Virus record (IMG/VR): IMGVR_UViG_3300028392_000038
Location: 1 to 64,000 of that record
Strand: one strand, 5' to 3'
Source of the DNA: a virus
DNA: 64,000 bases
Both the position numbers and the translations under genes were made by a program. Of the stretch, positions 8,035-15,606 are shown one piece after another. A model generated the notes under the pieces. It saw only the letters and a program-made list of their open reading frames with translations, did no database searches and was not told the origin of the DNA. Within the stretch, counting starts at the first letter, position 1; the number at the start of each line of letters is the position of its first letter.

Positions 8035-9384
8035 ATGGCAGATCAAACACCAGAAAGAATTAAAATGATATTTACTGAAGAATTTTATAACATTCTAAAA
8101 AAATTAGAAGCTGAAAATAATTATTTAGCCTTTGAATTACTTTGGATGATTGAACCAGATTCTAAATTTCACAATGGATTAAAAATATCAAAAGTAGATG
8201 TATCTAAACAAGATTGGTCATTTGATGTAACAGTAGATGGCAAAGTTATACCTATGAAAATAGGTAAATTTGTGAGATATTATTTTGCAGGAATAATAAG
8301 TGATAAAGAAGCTAGTGAATTTTCAAGATTATATAATAAAATAAGAAAAGGAGAACCTGTTCAACCAGGAAATCAAATTGAAATTAAAGAATTTTCTTAT
8401 AATCCAAAAGATGTTAGGTCTACATTCCTTTCTTTAGTTACTAAAACATATCCACACGGACATGAAGATGAAGTTCTTAAATTCTTACCTTCTTTACAAA
8501 AAGATGAAGTAGGAAACTATTATAAAATAATAGGTAAAACTCCTCAAACAATGTTTACATCTCACTTAGACACAGCCGATAGAGAACAAAAAGATACTAA
8601 ACTATACTCTATGATTGAGAATGATGAGGAGTATATTGTAACAGATGAAAGTACTATATTAGGAGCAGATGATAAGTCTGGTGTGGCAGTAATGTTATAT
8701 ATGATGTCACATAATATACCAGGTCTTTATTACTTCTTTATAGGAGAAGAAAGAGGTGGTATTGGTTCAAATAAGTTATCTAGAATATACGATACAGTAT
8801 CTTATTTAAAGGAAATTAAAAGATGTGTTTCATTTGATAGAAGAAATTATCATTCTGTTATTACTTCACAATTAGGAAGAAGATGTTGTTCTGATGAGTT
8901 TGGAACTGCTTTATGTAAAGAATATAACAAAAATGGACTAGATTTATCATTAGATCCTACAGGAATATACACAGATTCGGCATCATTTATAGATGATATT
9001 AGAGAATGTACTAATATATCAGTAGGTTATTTTCATGAACACACTGGTCAAGAATATCAAAATATGAATTATCTTATCTCACTATGCGAGGCTTCTATAA
9101 AAGTTAATTGGAATTCACTACCAACAATAAGAAAAGTTGGTATAAATCAAGAAATTATACAAAAACACAAAGGATTAATTGCTGATGTTAAATCAACAGT
9201 ATTTGAATTAGAAGTTAAAATGATTGGAGATAATGGTAAAGTCTTTATAAGAGTAGATTTAGATGATTCTGATATAGAATCAATATCTGATGGGTTATCA
9301 TCATTAAAATCACTTCTAATGAAATATAAAATGGATCCAGATATTATTTTTGATGGAACATATCTAAAAATTGAATTGAAATAA
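8035..9384 (+). CDS. M20/M28/M42-type zinc exopeptidase
   Basis: A 449-aa protein with the metal-binding set of di-zinc exopeptidases in order: SHLDT (His177, Asp179), GADDKSG (Asp212/213), GEERGGIGS (Glu238/239), FDRR (Asp268), and a late histidine in YFHEHTG (His334/336). Such enzymes remove amino acids from peptide ends. The peptidase part spans about residues 125-360. Residues 1-110 form an extra domain not recognised, and residues 370-449 a small alpha/beta tail. It lies between the NFACT-R protein and the tmRNA, so it might process short peptides, but the substrate is unknown. It ends one base before the next gene's ATG. Confidence 0.82.
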   Translation: MADQTPERIKMIFTEEFYNILKKLEAENNYLAFELLWMIEPDSKFHNGLKISKVDVSKQDWSFDVTVDGKVIPMKIGKFVRYYFAGIISDKEASEFSRLYNKIRKGEPVQPGNQIEIKEFSYNPKDVRSTFLSLVTKTYPHGHEDEVLKFLPSLQKDEVGNYYKIIGKTPQTMFTSHLDTADREQKDTKLYSMIENDEEYIVTDESTILGADDKSGVAVMLYMMSHNIPGLYYFFIGEERGGIGSNKLSRIYDTVSYLKEIKRCVSFDRRNYHSVITSQLGRRCCSDEFGTALCKEYNKNGLDLSLDPTGIYTDSASFIDDIRECTNISVGYFHEHTGQEYQNMNYLISLCEASIKVNWNSLPTIRKVGINQEIIQKHKGLIADVKSTVFELEVKMIGDNGKVFIRVDLDDSDIESISDGLSSLKSLLMKYKMDPDIIFDGTYLKIELK

Positions 9385-9385
9385 T

Positions 9386-9838
9386 ATGAAACTAAAGAAT
9401 TATAAAGAACTATTCGAAAAATACGAGGATACTGATTATGATGATGAGTCATATTATAATGATGATGAATATCTTTTTGGTAGACCAAATCATTCAAAGA
9501 AAGGAACCGAAGAAGAAGAGGAAGAGGAAGAAATGATTGGTGATTCTGATATGGATAACCTTCTATATTTATTAAGAACTATGTTCAAGAATAAAGGTAT
9601 TAAAGATGTTTATGTTGAACATGATGAACTTGATATAACAATATCAGTTACTATGGGTTATAGAGAAAAGATAGAATCAATTATTAGTGTTTTTGATACA
9701 GCTAAAAGATTGAAAAGAGATATTCTACCTCAATATGATTCAGAATTTGAAATGTGGGAAACTAAAGATGGTAAACCACTTCTAGTATTTAACTTCTATT
9801 ATGGAGAAGGATTAGAAGATGATAATACTCCTTTTTAA
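9386..9838 (+). CDS. Hypothetical acidic protein, 150 aa
   Basis: Function unknown. It starts MKLKNYKELFEKYED, which could be a capsid-targeting-like N-terminus. Residues about 17-50 are extremely acidic, ending in a run of eight or so Glu. The C-terminal 95 residues look folded (DNLLYLLRTMFKNKGIKDV, then ISVTMGYREKIESIISVFD). It sits immediately after the exopeptidase stop and is probably in the same transcript. The end is 55 bases before the tmRNA. Confidence 0.62.
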   Translation: MKLKNYKELFEKYEDTDYDDESYYNDDEYLFGRPNHSKKGTEEEEEEEEMIGDSDMDNLLYLLRTMFKNKGIKDVYVEHDELDITISVTMGYREKIESIISVFDTAKRLKRDILPQYDSEFEMWETKDGKPLLVFNFYYGEGLEDDNTPF

Positions 9839-9855
9839 TTTTAAATTAAACTTTT

Positions 9856-9883
9856 TTGACTTTTAGAATATTATATATATTAC
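9856..9883 (+). promoter_or_regulatory. Possible promoter of the tmRNA gene
   Basis: TTGACT at 9856-9861 and TATTAC at 9878-9883, with a 16-bp AT-rich spacer, place a start close to the GGGG at 9894. The -10 region is a run of TA repeats, so its exact frame is uncertain. Confidence 0.35.
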
Positions 9884-9893
9884 AACAACACTT

Positions 9894-10273
9894 GGGGATG
9901 TTTTAGAATCGATTGGTAGTGTGGTGGTAGTTATGCAGGTATCGGGTGGTTAAGTGTCCGATTAATAAATTAAGTAACACGTCGTAAATGGCAAAACAAA
10001 TGAAGTAGGAACTCGTGAAGATTTAGTAGCGGCTCTACAAAACAACATGATCTTGGTAGAAGATCTAGCAACTGTCTAATAAATAGTTACTATCAAAAAA
10101 TTCTCCAACCTGATTCACACAGGATAAAAAAGGTGAGACCATTTTTTGTAACTTTTTAGAGTCTGTCCAAAAAAGTATCTATTTTGTTGATTTAGAAAAA
10201 TTAACTAAGCTTGTAAACGAATAATTATAAACAACTATTAAGACACCGGACGCAATATCTGGTCATCTCCACA
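9894..10273 (+). ncRNA. ssrA: Phage tmRNA (transfer-messenger RNA)
   Basis: About 380 nt, normal tmRNA size. The 5' end GGGGATG pairs with CATCTCC at 10264-10270 as a 7-bp acceptor stem. It is followed by TTTTAGAATCGATTGGTAG, close to the conserved tmRNA 5' segment. The 3' side has CTAAGCTTGTAAACGA and CACCGGACGC, close to conserved 3' segments. TGGTAGTT (9925-9932) pairs with AACTATTA (10233-10240) as helix 2. ATCGG/CCGAT (9941-9945, 9958-9962) fits the first pseudoknot stem. A tag frame starts at GGC 9990 and ends TAATAA. CCA is not encoded after the A at 10271. The T-arm is odd: ACCGG/CTGGT with a 9-nt loop lacking TTCAA. tmRNA rescues stalled ribosomes and tags the nascent chains. Confidence 0.9.
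9990..10079 (+). other. tmRNA tag reading frame (29 aa, ends in ATV)
   Basis: From resume codon GGC (9990-9992) the frame reads GKTNEVGTREDLVAA, then LQNNMILVEDLATV, then TAA TAA. The Bacteroidota tag starts GENN and ends ALAA; here the start is similar (AAATGGCAAAACAAA against the Bacteroidota AACTGGCGAAAACAA). The tag is about three times the usual length and does not end in the LAA that ClpXP recognises. An internal LVAA sits at residues 12-15. Other frames hit a stop within a few codons. Confidence 0.75.
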
Positions 10274-10275
10274 AG

Positions 10276-10308
10276 AACAAAAGACCATTTCTGGTCTTTT
10301 GTTGTTTT
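10276..10308 (+). terminator. tmRNA terminator
   Basis: AACAAAAGACCA pairs with TGGTCTTTTGTT as a 12-bp perfect stem with loop TTTC, followed by GTTTT, right after the tmRNA 3' end. Confidence 0.9.
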
Positions 10309-10334
10309 AAACAAGGTAAACTTTATTCCTTTAA

Positions 10335-10344
10335 TTAATATAAT
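10335..10344 (+). promoter_or_regulatory. TTAATATAAT element before the NADAR gene
   Basis: One-base variant of TTAATATATA, ending 4 nt before the ATG at 10349 and right after the tmRNA terminator. Confidence 0.35.
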
Positions 10345-10348
10345 AAGT

Positions 10349-10867
10349 ATGATAAATAAATTTGAAGGCAGATATAGATTCTTATCTAATTTTTACCCTT
10401 GTGAAATAGAACATCAAGGTATTAAATACCCATCAGTAGAAAACTTTTATGTAGCAATGAAAGTCAATGACCAACAATTAATAAATGGTAAATACTACAC
10501 ACCCGGAGATTTTAGAGAAATGATAGCTCTTATTAAAAACCCATCTGAGGTTAAAAAAATTGGAAGTAAAGTTAAACTAAGAAGTAATTGGAATGAAAAG
10601 AAATTAGAAGCAATGAACTGGGCAGTTAGACAAAAATTCAAAAACAATCAAGAACTAAAAGAAATGTTACTTAGTACATCAAACCAAGAATTAGTTGAAG
10701 AGAATTATTGGCACGATGTTTACTGGGGAATATGCACCTGTGGTAAATGTGGTAATAAAGGAGAGAATAATCTTGGTAAAATTCTAATGGAAGTTAGAGA
10801 TGAATTAACACCAAGAAATCAAAGACCTTCATTGGAAGATCAAATTAAGAAAAACTCTTTGAAATAA
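10349..10867 (+). CDS. NADAR-family protein (YbiA-like N-glycosidase)
   Basis: A 172-aa protein matching the NADAR (DUF1768) family along most of its length: FEGRYRFLSNFYPCEI at 5-20, GIKYPSVENFYVAMK at 24-38 with the conserved Glu31, and YWHDVYWG at 120-127, then NNLGKILMEVR at 140-150. NADAR domains cleave N-glycosidic bonds of ADP-ribose-linked substrates. Family members have been reported to remove ADP-ribose from guanine bases and to be linked to anti-phage conflict. A phage copy could reverse host ADP-ribosylation; that role is inferred. An unusual CTCGKC cluster is inserted at 129-134. The gene has its own promoter-like box and terminator. Confidence 0.9.
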   Translation: MINKFEGRYRFLSNFYPCEIEHQGIKYPSVENFYVAMKVNDQQLINGKYYTPGDFREMIALIKNPSEVKKIGSKVKLRSNWNEKKLEAMNWAVRQKFKNNQELKEMLLSTSNQELVEENYWHDVYWGICTCGKCGNKGENNLGKILMEVRDELTPRNQRPSLEDQIKKNSLK

Positions 10868-10916
10868 TATCCTCTTTTAAAAATGGCTGACATACATGTA
10901 AGAAATCTTTTACTTT

Positions 10917-10949
10917 AAGATCATTGTTTTTACAATGGTCTTTTATTTT
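10917..10949 (+). terminator. Terminator after the NADAR gene
   Basis: AAGATCATTGT pairs with ACAATGGTCTT (11 bp, one G-T pair, TTTT loop), followed by TTATTTTT. Confidence 0.8.
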
Positions 10950-10990
10950 TATGAAAATTATCAAATAACTTCGGAGGGAACTATATATTT

Positions 10991-11000
10991 TTTATATATA
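10991..11000 (+). promoter_or_regulatory. TTTATATATA element before the LAGLIDADG gene
   Basis: One-base variant of the TTAATATATA element, ending 4 nt before the ATG at 11005. Confidence 0.33.
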
Positions 11001-11004
11001 GTAT

Positions 11005-11826
11005 ATGAGAAAATTAAGAAAGTTAACATATGATCAAGAATTGGAAGTTTTTAACGAACGAGAATCAGATAATAGAAGAAATGATATTATATCAAAATGG
11101 GGAATATCAGAAAGACATTATAAAAATATAATTTTAAAATTTGGAGGTGAGTTAAAAAAAATACCAACTTGGTGTAATTTTAATATAGATTACTTTGAAT
11201 CTATAGATACCGAAGATAAAGCTTACTTTTTAGGATTTATTGTTGCAGATGGGTGTGTTAGTGATAGCACAAATAACATTAGAATAACACAGAAAGAAAC
11301 TGATATTTTATATGAATTTAAAAAATATACTAATTCAGAAGGTAATGTATTTACTTCAAAAAGTAGAAATATTTCAAGTTTTGGTTTATCATCCGCTAAA
11401 ACTAAGAGTGATTTGGAAAAATTAGGAATACATTCAAATAAAACAATGGTAGTTAAATATCCAAATATACCTGATAACTTACATAATCACTTCATGAGAG
11501 GAGTATTTGATGGAGATGGGTGTATATCTATACATCATGATAAAAGAGATAATAGTGACAGAGGACAAGTTAATATATGTTCTGGTAGTTATGATTTTAT
11601 AAAAGAATACTATGATAAATTGGTTGAATTTGCTAATTTAAGTGGTAAAAATAAAATAAGATGCCCTAAAGGAACATATTATGTTATTGATTGGGGTGGT
11701 TTAACTGATGTTGAGAACATTTACTATTTTTTATATAAAGACGCGAATGTGTTTTTAAAAAGAAAAAAGGAAACTTTTGATAAAGTAGTATCTATAACTA
11801 AAGATAAAAATAAATATAGAAAATAA
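11005..11826 (+). CDS. LAGLIDADG homing endonuclease
   Basis: A 273-aa protein with two LAGLIDADG motifs: YFLGFIVADGC at residues 74-84 and FMRGVFDGDGC at 163-173, both with the catalytic acidic residue in place. The spacing fits a single-chain enzyme with two half domains. Residues 5-48 resemble a helix-turn-helix (RRNDIISKWGISERHYKNII), a common DNA-binding extension. The stop codon is directly followed by the ATG of the Dam-like methylase, so the gene is wedged in front of it. No intron was recognised: both genes look complete, so it is probably free-standing. Confidence 0.88.
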   Translation: MRKLRKLTYDQELEVFNERESDNRRNDIISKWGISERHYKNIILKFGGELKKIPTWCNFNIDYFESIDTEDKAYFLGFIVADGCVSDSTNNIRITQKETDILYEFKKYTNSEGNVFTSKSRNISSFGLSSAKTKSDLEKLGIHSNKTMVVKYPNIPDNLHNHFMRGVFDGDGCISIHHDKRDNSDRGQVNICSGSYDFIKEYYDKLVEFANLSGKNKIRCPKGTYYVIDWGGLTDVENIYYFLYKDANVFLKRKKETFDKVVSITKDKNKYRK

Positions 11827-12774
11827 ATGTGTGCAGCAATTTCTTACTTTGGAGGCAAGTCCTCAAATGTTTTCATGGAATTAATAAATTCAAAAATACC
11901 AAAAGATGGTAGTATAAAAACATACTTAGAACCATTTAGTGGTAGTTTTGCAACATATATGGATGACCCAAAACTAAAGTTTGATGTTGTTATCTATAAT
12001 GATAAAAATCGTCACCAGACGAATTTATATAAGTGTTGTGCTACTCCAGTTGAGTTTGTTATTCACTTAGAAAATCTTAAAAAAACTTTATTACACACAA
12101 CAGAAACAGACCCTTTGAAAAAATGGGATTTCTATAAAAAAGTTTATAATGAGTATATCAAAAATGACTTTTTAGATAATATGGATTTTGAGATAGGCGA
12201 TTTTGAAAAAGCTGCTATTTATGCTTTCTTAATCACATCTAGTTTTTCAAGTGTATATCCAAGGGGAGGTGGTTTCTCAGGCTATAAAAAAGATAAAGAC
12301 CGTTTGAAATTAGAAGTTCTTATTGATAAGTTAAAGAAAAATAAATACACCGATAAGTTATCTAGTATTAAAGAGTTTCTTAATATTGATTTTGAAGAGC
12401 TTATTAATAAATATGACTCAGAAGATACTTACTTGTATTTGGACCCACCATATCACAGACCTGATGAAAATGGTGATGATGATGCTAAAAGATTATCTTG
12501 GTATGGTGCTGATAAAGAAGGTATGTTTGGACCAGCATCACATAGAAGATTATTAGACTTGATTAAAAAATCAAAATGTCGTTGGTCATTATCTTATTAT
12601 TATTTTCCTTTATTAGAAGAATTATTACCAAGAGATAAATATATTTGGACTGAGAAAGAAGTATTTAGAAGTTCAGCACAAGGTGGTAATAATTCAGGAG
12701 GTAAAGGTGAACAAGCTAAGGGAGTTGAGTTATTAATTATGAATTATGATCCAACAACTGGTAAAAAATTATAA
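11827..12774 (+). CDS. D12-class DNA adenine N6-methyltransferase (Dam-like)
   Basis: A 315-aa protein with the Dam/D12 class motifs in order: YFGGKSS at 7-13, EPFSGSFA at 35-42 (motif I, S-adenosylmethionine binding) and YLDPPYH at 204-210 (motif IV, catalytic). The long insert between motif I and DPPY (about 165 residues) carries the target-recognition region. It methylates adenine in an unknown short site, usually to hide phage DNA from host restriction. A second methyltransferase of another class lies at 54260. The gene is followed after 2 bases by a small gene and shares its terminator. Confidence 0.9.
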   Translation: MCAAISYFGGKSSNVFMELINSKIPKDGSIKTYLEPFSGSFATYMDDPKLKFDVVIYNDKNRHQTNLYKCCATPVEFVIHLENLKKTLLHTTETDPLKKWDFYKKVYNEYIKNDFLDNMDFEIGDFEKAAIYAFLITSSFSSVYPRGGGFSGYKKDKDRLKLEVLIDKLKKNKYTDKLSSIKEFLNIDFEELINKYDSEDTYLYLDPPYHRPDENGDDDAKRLSWYGADKEGMFGPASHRRLLDLIKKSKCRWSLSYYYFPLLEELLPRDKYIWTEKEVFRSSAQGGNNSGGKGEQAKGVELLIMNYDPTTGKKL

Positions 12775-12776
12775 TT

Positions 12777-12998
12777 ATGGCAAGAGCAATCAATAATACA
12801 TTTCAAATTACCAATCCAGGTGGAACAAATGCTATAAATGTTGATTCTGATGGTCATACTGTTATTAGTAAGTTAGTTCTTTTAGATGAGAAGACTGGTA
12901 ATAAATGGGAGATTAAAATATCAGATGGTGAGTTAATAGCCGAGCCTCTTGAATTAGAAGATAAAAGAGAATATAAACTAAATAAAATACTTAAATAA
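12777..12998 (+). CDS. Small hypothetical protein, 73 aa
   Basis: Function unknown. It has beta-strand-like segments (LVLLDEKTGNKWEIKISDGELIAEPL), a pattern seen in small phage structural or fibre-associated proteins, but that is only a resemblance. It starts 2 bases after the methylase stop and ends at a bidirectional terminator. Confidence 0.6.
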   Translation: MARAINNTFQITNPGGTNAINVDSDGHTVISKLVLLDEKTGNKWEIKISDGELIAEPLELEDKREYKLNKILK

Positions 12999-13031
12999 TA
13001 AAAAACCTCAGATTTCTCTGAGGTTTTTTAT
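12998..13031. terminator. Bidirectional terminator between convergent genes
   Basis: A perfect 13-bp core stem, AAAAAACCTCAGA / TCTGAGGTTTTTT, with loop TTTC and AT flanks that extend it. A-run and T-run serve both strands. Confidence 0.92.
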
Positions 13032-13033
13032 TA

Positions 13034-13417
13034 TTATTTCTTTATTAGTTTCATTATATCATCATAACCTGCCTGAATACTGGTGTGATTTTGGTATAAG
13101 TCTACTACAATATCCCATATTTTATCATCTATAGATGATTCACCTTCTTTATATCTGTCAGAAAATACACCTTCATTAGTTTCTTCTAATTCATCAATAG
13201 AATCTAATTTATCTTGAACTTCTTTAGGACTTAAATCATCCATTTTACGAGTAACTTTGTTGAATTTATATCTACCGTTACCGATGTGTTGTTGTCCATC
13301 AGGAGTATTAGGAACGGTTGATCTTCTAACCTTTTTTAATTCTTCTTTTTCAGATTCTATATTATTTGAAAAATCACCAAAAGTGGCTACTTTTCTATTT
13401 ACATTATAACTATCCAT
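13034..13417 (-). CDS. Hypothetical protein, 127 aa
   Basis: Not recognised. It is highly charged and mostly helical. The N-terminus contains ATFGDFSNNIES, which has an aromatic-x-x-aromatic run and hydrophobic-x-Glu as in the capsid-targeting-like set, but starting later (residues 11-22). The middle (PNTPDGQQHIGNGRYKFNKVTRKM) looks disordered. A TTAATATATA box lies 18 nt upstream. Confidence 0.6.
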   Translation of the reverse strand: MDSYNVNRKVATFGDFSNNIESEKEELKKVRRSTVPNTPDGQQHIGNGRYKFNKVTRKMDDLSPKEVQDKLDSIDELEETNEGVFSDRYKEGESSIDDKIWDIVVDLYQNHTSIQAGYDDIMKLIKK

Positions 13418-13435
13418 TTTTATTATTAGTTTTTT

Positions 13436-13445
13436 TATATATTAA
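13436..13445 (-). promoter_or_regulatory. TTAATATATA element (minus) before the gene at 13034-13417
   Basis: Exact on the minus strand, ending 18 nt before the ATG, between this gene and the end of its upstream neighbour. Confidence 0.45.
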
Positions 13446-13453
13446 ATATTTTT

Positions 13454-14098
13454 TTACTTTTTTAGAGTAATTGTAACGGTTGCACTTTTATGACCATATC
13501 CATCAGTAGTAATTTTTTTATCAACATTAAATTTTGAAAAATCTACACCTCTAAAAAGACCATTCCATTTTCTATCAGTATATTCAGAATTTCCAAAATT
13601 ACCACCACAAGTAACAACAATCTTTAATTCATCAGGATATAATCTTTTAACTAATCCATAGTTGAAATCACTTTTAGCATCATTTGTTTTAGCACTCATA
13701 TCATTATAAAGTTTTTGAATTGTGAATAAATCACCTTCTACTTTAGCTTTTTGTACAAAATTAATAACTATATAATTTTTCCAATTTGAATTAATAGAAA
13801 CTCTTGAACTTTCTAGTCTATTCTTAAGAGCTATTAGTTCATCTAAAAAGTCCCAAAATCTTTCATCTACAATTCTTTCAGAATTTTCACCAAGTTTAAA
13901 ATCATTTTTAAAATGAATACTCATTGATTTATATCCTGCAAATTCACCATCAGTTATGGTACTTGGTGTTGAGAAATCATATTCAACTCCTAAATCATTA
14001 ATAGGGATAAGTAAATCATCTAATTGTTCTTTAGTTAAATCAGTTATATCTTCAGTAGATTCATTTATATATGTAACAAACTTTTCTAAATATCTCAT
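13454..14098 (-). CDS. Hypothetical protein with capsid-targeting-like N-terminus, 214 aa
   Basis: Function unknown. It begins MRYLEKFVTYINES, one of the clearest examples of the shared N-terminal motif, with INE at residues 11-13, the same tripeptide as the proposed capsid cleavage site. The remainder looks like a folded alpha/beta protein (ELKIVVTCGGNFGNSEY; SATVTITLKK end). Its ATG overlaps the stop of the upstream gene by one base (TAATG), so the two are translationally coupled. Confidence 0.65.
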   Translation of the reverse strand: MRYLEKFVTYINESTEDITDLTKEQLDDLLIPINDLGVEYDFSTPSTITDGEFAGYKSMSIHFKNDFKLGENSERIVDERFWDFLDELIALKNRLESSRVSINSNWKNYIVINFVQKAKVEGDLFTIQKLYNDMSAKTNDAKSDFNYGLVKRLYPDELKIVVTCGGNFGNSEYTDRKWNGLFRGVDFSKFNVDKKITTDGYGHKSATVTITLKK

Positions 14099-14790
14099 TA
14101 TTTATTCTTTAGTTTTCTATCTAAGAGTTTAGCAACATTATCACCTATAAAATAATGTAGGTTTTTAAGTGTATCTGTTTCTACTGTTTGAATTTCATCC
14201 ATAAATTTAAATTGAAATTTATAAGAGTCTAATTCTTCTTCTTCATCTCTATCTATTTTATAAATAGATAAATCTATATTGTAATTATTATTAATATTGA
14301 TTTTGAAATCAAATGTGGTTTTGTCACATGGTTGAGTTTTAAATTTAGGTTGATACTCTACATCAAAAACAGAATAATCTGTTATCTTAGCTCTTCTCAT
14401 ATAGTAATTTAAAAACATTGCCGGAGATTCTATAAAATCTGACAAAATTTGCATATCTTCTCCAAAATCATTAGACTTTATAATATCCTCAATCTTTTTC
14501 TTTAAGTCTATAACATTATCAAATTCCATTTTATGATAAACACAGTTAATATCATATAAGTAAATAAAAGAATCTTCAATAATATTTCTCTTTTCCATAT
14601 CTACTTTAAATATAAATTTAGTATGTATGATAGATATATCTTCAACTGATAAACCTTGAATAGAAATTATTAATTTAAGAAACTCACCATGTTTTGGTGT
14701 TTCATAAATTGTTTCAACAGAGTTAACAACTCCTTTTTCTTCATCAAAGACATCTTTGAATACTTGTTCTATTTCTGAAATTTTAATCAT
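14098..14790 (-). CDS. Hypothetical protein, 230 aa
   Basis: Not recognised. It is acidic, with repeated beta-type segments (LKLIISIQGLSVEDI; FDFKININNNYNIDLSIYKI), soluble and without clear catalytic motifs. It overlaps the downstream gene by one base and starts 3 bases after the nucleotidyltransferase stop, so the three genes at 13454-15540 form one operon. Confidence 0.6.
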   Translation of the reverse strand: MIKISEIEQVFKDVFDEEKGVVNSVETIYETPKHGEFLKLIISIQGLSVEDISIIHTKFIFKVDMEKRNIIEDSFIYLYDINCVYHKMEFDNVIDLKKKIEDIIKSNDFGEDMQILSDFIESPAMFLNYYMRRAKITDYSVFDVEYQPKFKTQPCDKTTFDFKININNNYNIDLSIYKIDRDEEEELDSYKFQFKFMDEIQTVETDTLKNLHYFIGDNVAKLLDRKLKNK

Positions 14791-14793
14791 AAT

Positions 14794-15540
14794 TTATTTA
14801 AATTGTTTATCATAAGACTTTCTTTTTAAGTCCATTATTTTTTCAATATACCCATTTCTCCTAAGTAATTTGAAAACTAAATTACCAATAGATAACTCAC
14901 CACCTTCACTTTCCAACCCACTCTTTCTATAGTTTTTAACTTTATCCCATACTTTTTGAACCTTTTCAACAAAAGCATCATATTTATCTTCATCAACTTC
15001 ATCTTCTAAATCATCAACTAACATCATAACAGACTTGCCCTTTTCAGATATCATATCTTCATCAGGAGTAAATTCTATTTTTTCAGGTTTAACATTCCAT
15101 TTATTATTTAATAAGGAAAATATACCTGTTGATTTATGTGGCTCAGATATGTCTTGTATATAAACTTCTACTTCATACCCTTTTATTTTAATATCATGAT
15201 TTTTATTCCAAATATTCTTAACACTATCAGCATATTTTTTAACCAATTCAACATCTTGGTTAATATCATTAAAATCTATTAATATATGTAAATCATAATC
15301 AGAATATTTTTCAGACCAGTTATAATTAGCCAAAGATCCTGTAAGAATAATGTCTTTAACATCGGCCTTTAATTCAGTAGACTCATAGAAATCTTGAGCG
15401 ATTTTTAAAAGGTCTTCTCTGACTTCTCCATTAATTTCAAAGTTATCCCAAAGTTTAGGGTTTAAACTTTCTTTGATTCTGAATGATTTAACAGCGTTCA
15501 AATCAGATTGGTTGAATTCTAAATACTTCACAAGTTTCAT
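14794..15540 (-). CDS. Nucleotidyltransferase-fold protein
   Basis: A 248-aa protein with the DNA-polymerase-beta-type nucleotidyltransferase signature: LTGSLANYNWSEKYSDYDLHILID, i.e. GS at residues 68-69 and the metal-binding pair Asp81-x-Asp83. A third acidic residue may lie in YEVEVYIQDI (about 122-131). Such proteins transfer nucleotides to RNA, small molecules or proteins; the target is unknown. The frame extends to a TTG at 15561, but the ATG at 15540 is chosen because a TTAATATATA box (15546-15555) lies inside the extension. The chosen start reads MKLVKYLEFNQS, like the shared N-terminal motif. Confidence 0.78.
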   Translation of the reverse strand: MKLVKYLEFNQSDLNAVKSFRIKESLNPKLWDNFEINGEVREDLLKIAQDFYESTELKADVKDIILTGSLANYNWSEKYSDYDLHILIDFNDINQDVELVKKYADSVKNIWNKNHDIKIKGYEVEVYIQDISEPHKSTGIFSLLNNKWNVKPEKIEFTPDEDMISEKGKSVMMLVDDLEDEVDEDKYDAFVEKVQKVWDKVKNYRKSGLESEGGELSIGNLVFKLLRRNGYIEKIMDLKRKSYDKQFK

Positions 15541-15545
15541 AAATG

Positions 15546-15555
15546 TATATATTAA
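15546..15555 (-). promoter_or_regulatory. TTAATATATA element (minus) before the nucleotidyltransferase operon
   Basis: Exact on the minus strand, ending 5 nt before the ATG at 15540; it supports that start over the upstream TTG. Confidence 0.48.
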
Positions 15556-15606
15556 TTCCAAATTCTCATTTAGTAAAACTTATTATATTATATAGATATA
15601 ATTGAT

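Noticed and set aside
10883-10918. Tiny frame ATGGCTGACATACATGTAAG (11 codons) between NADAR gene and terminator
   Set aside because: Too short, no conserved motif, sits within the tail of the transcript before the terminator.
15541-15561. TTG-started extension of the nucleotidyltransferase gene
   Set aside because: The extension overlaps an exact TTAATATATA element, and the ATG at 15540 gives the shared N-terminal motif.
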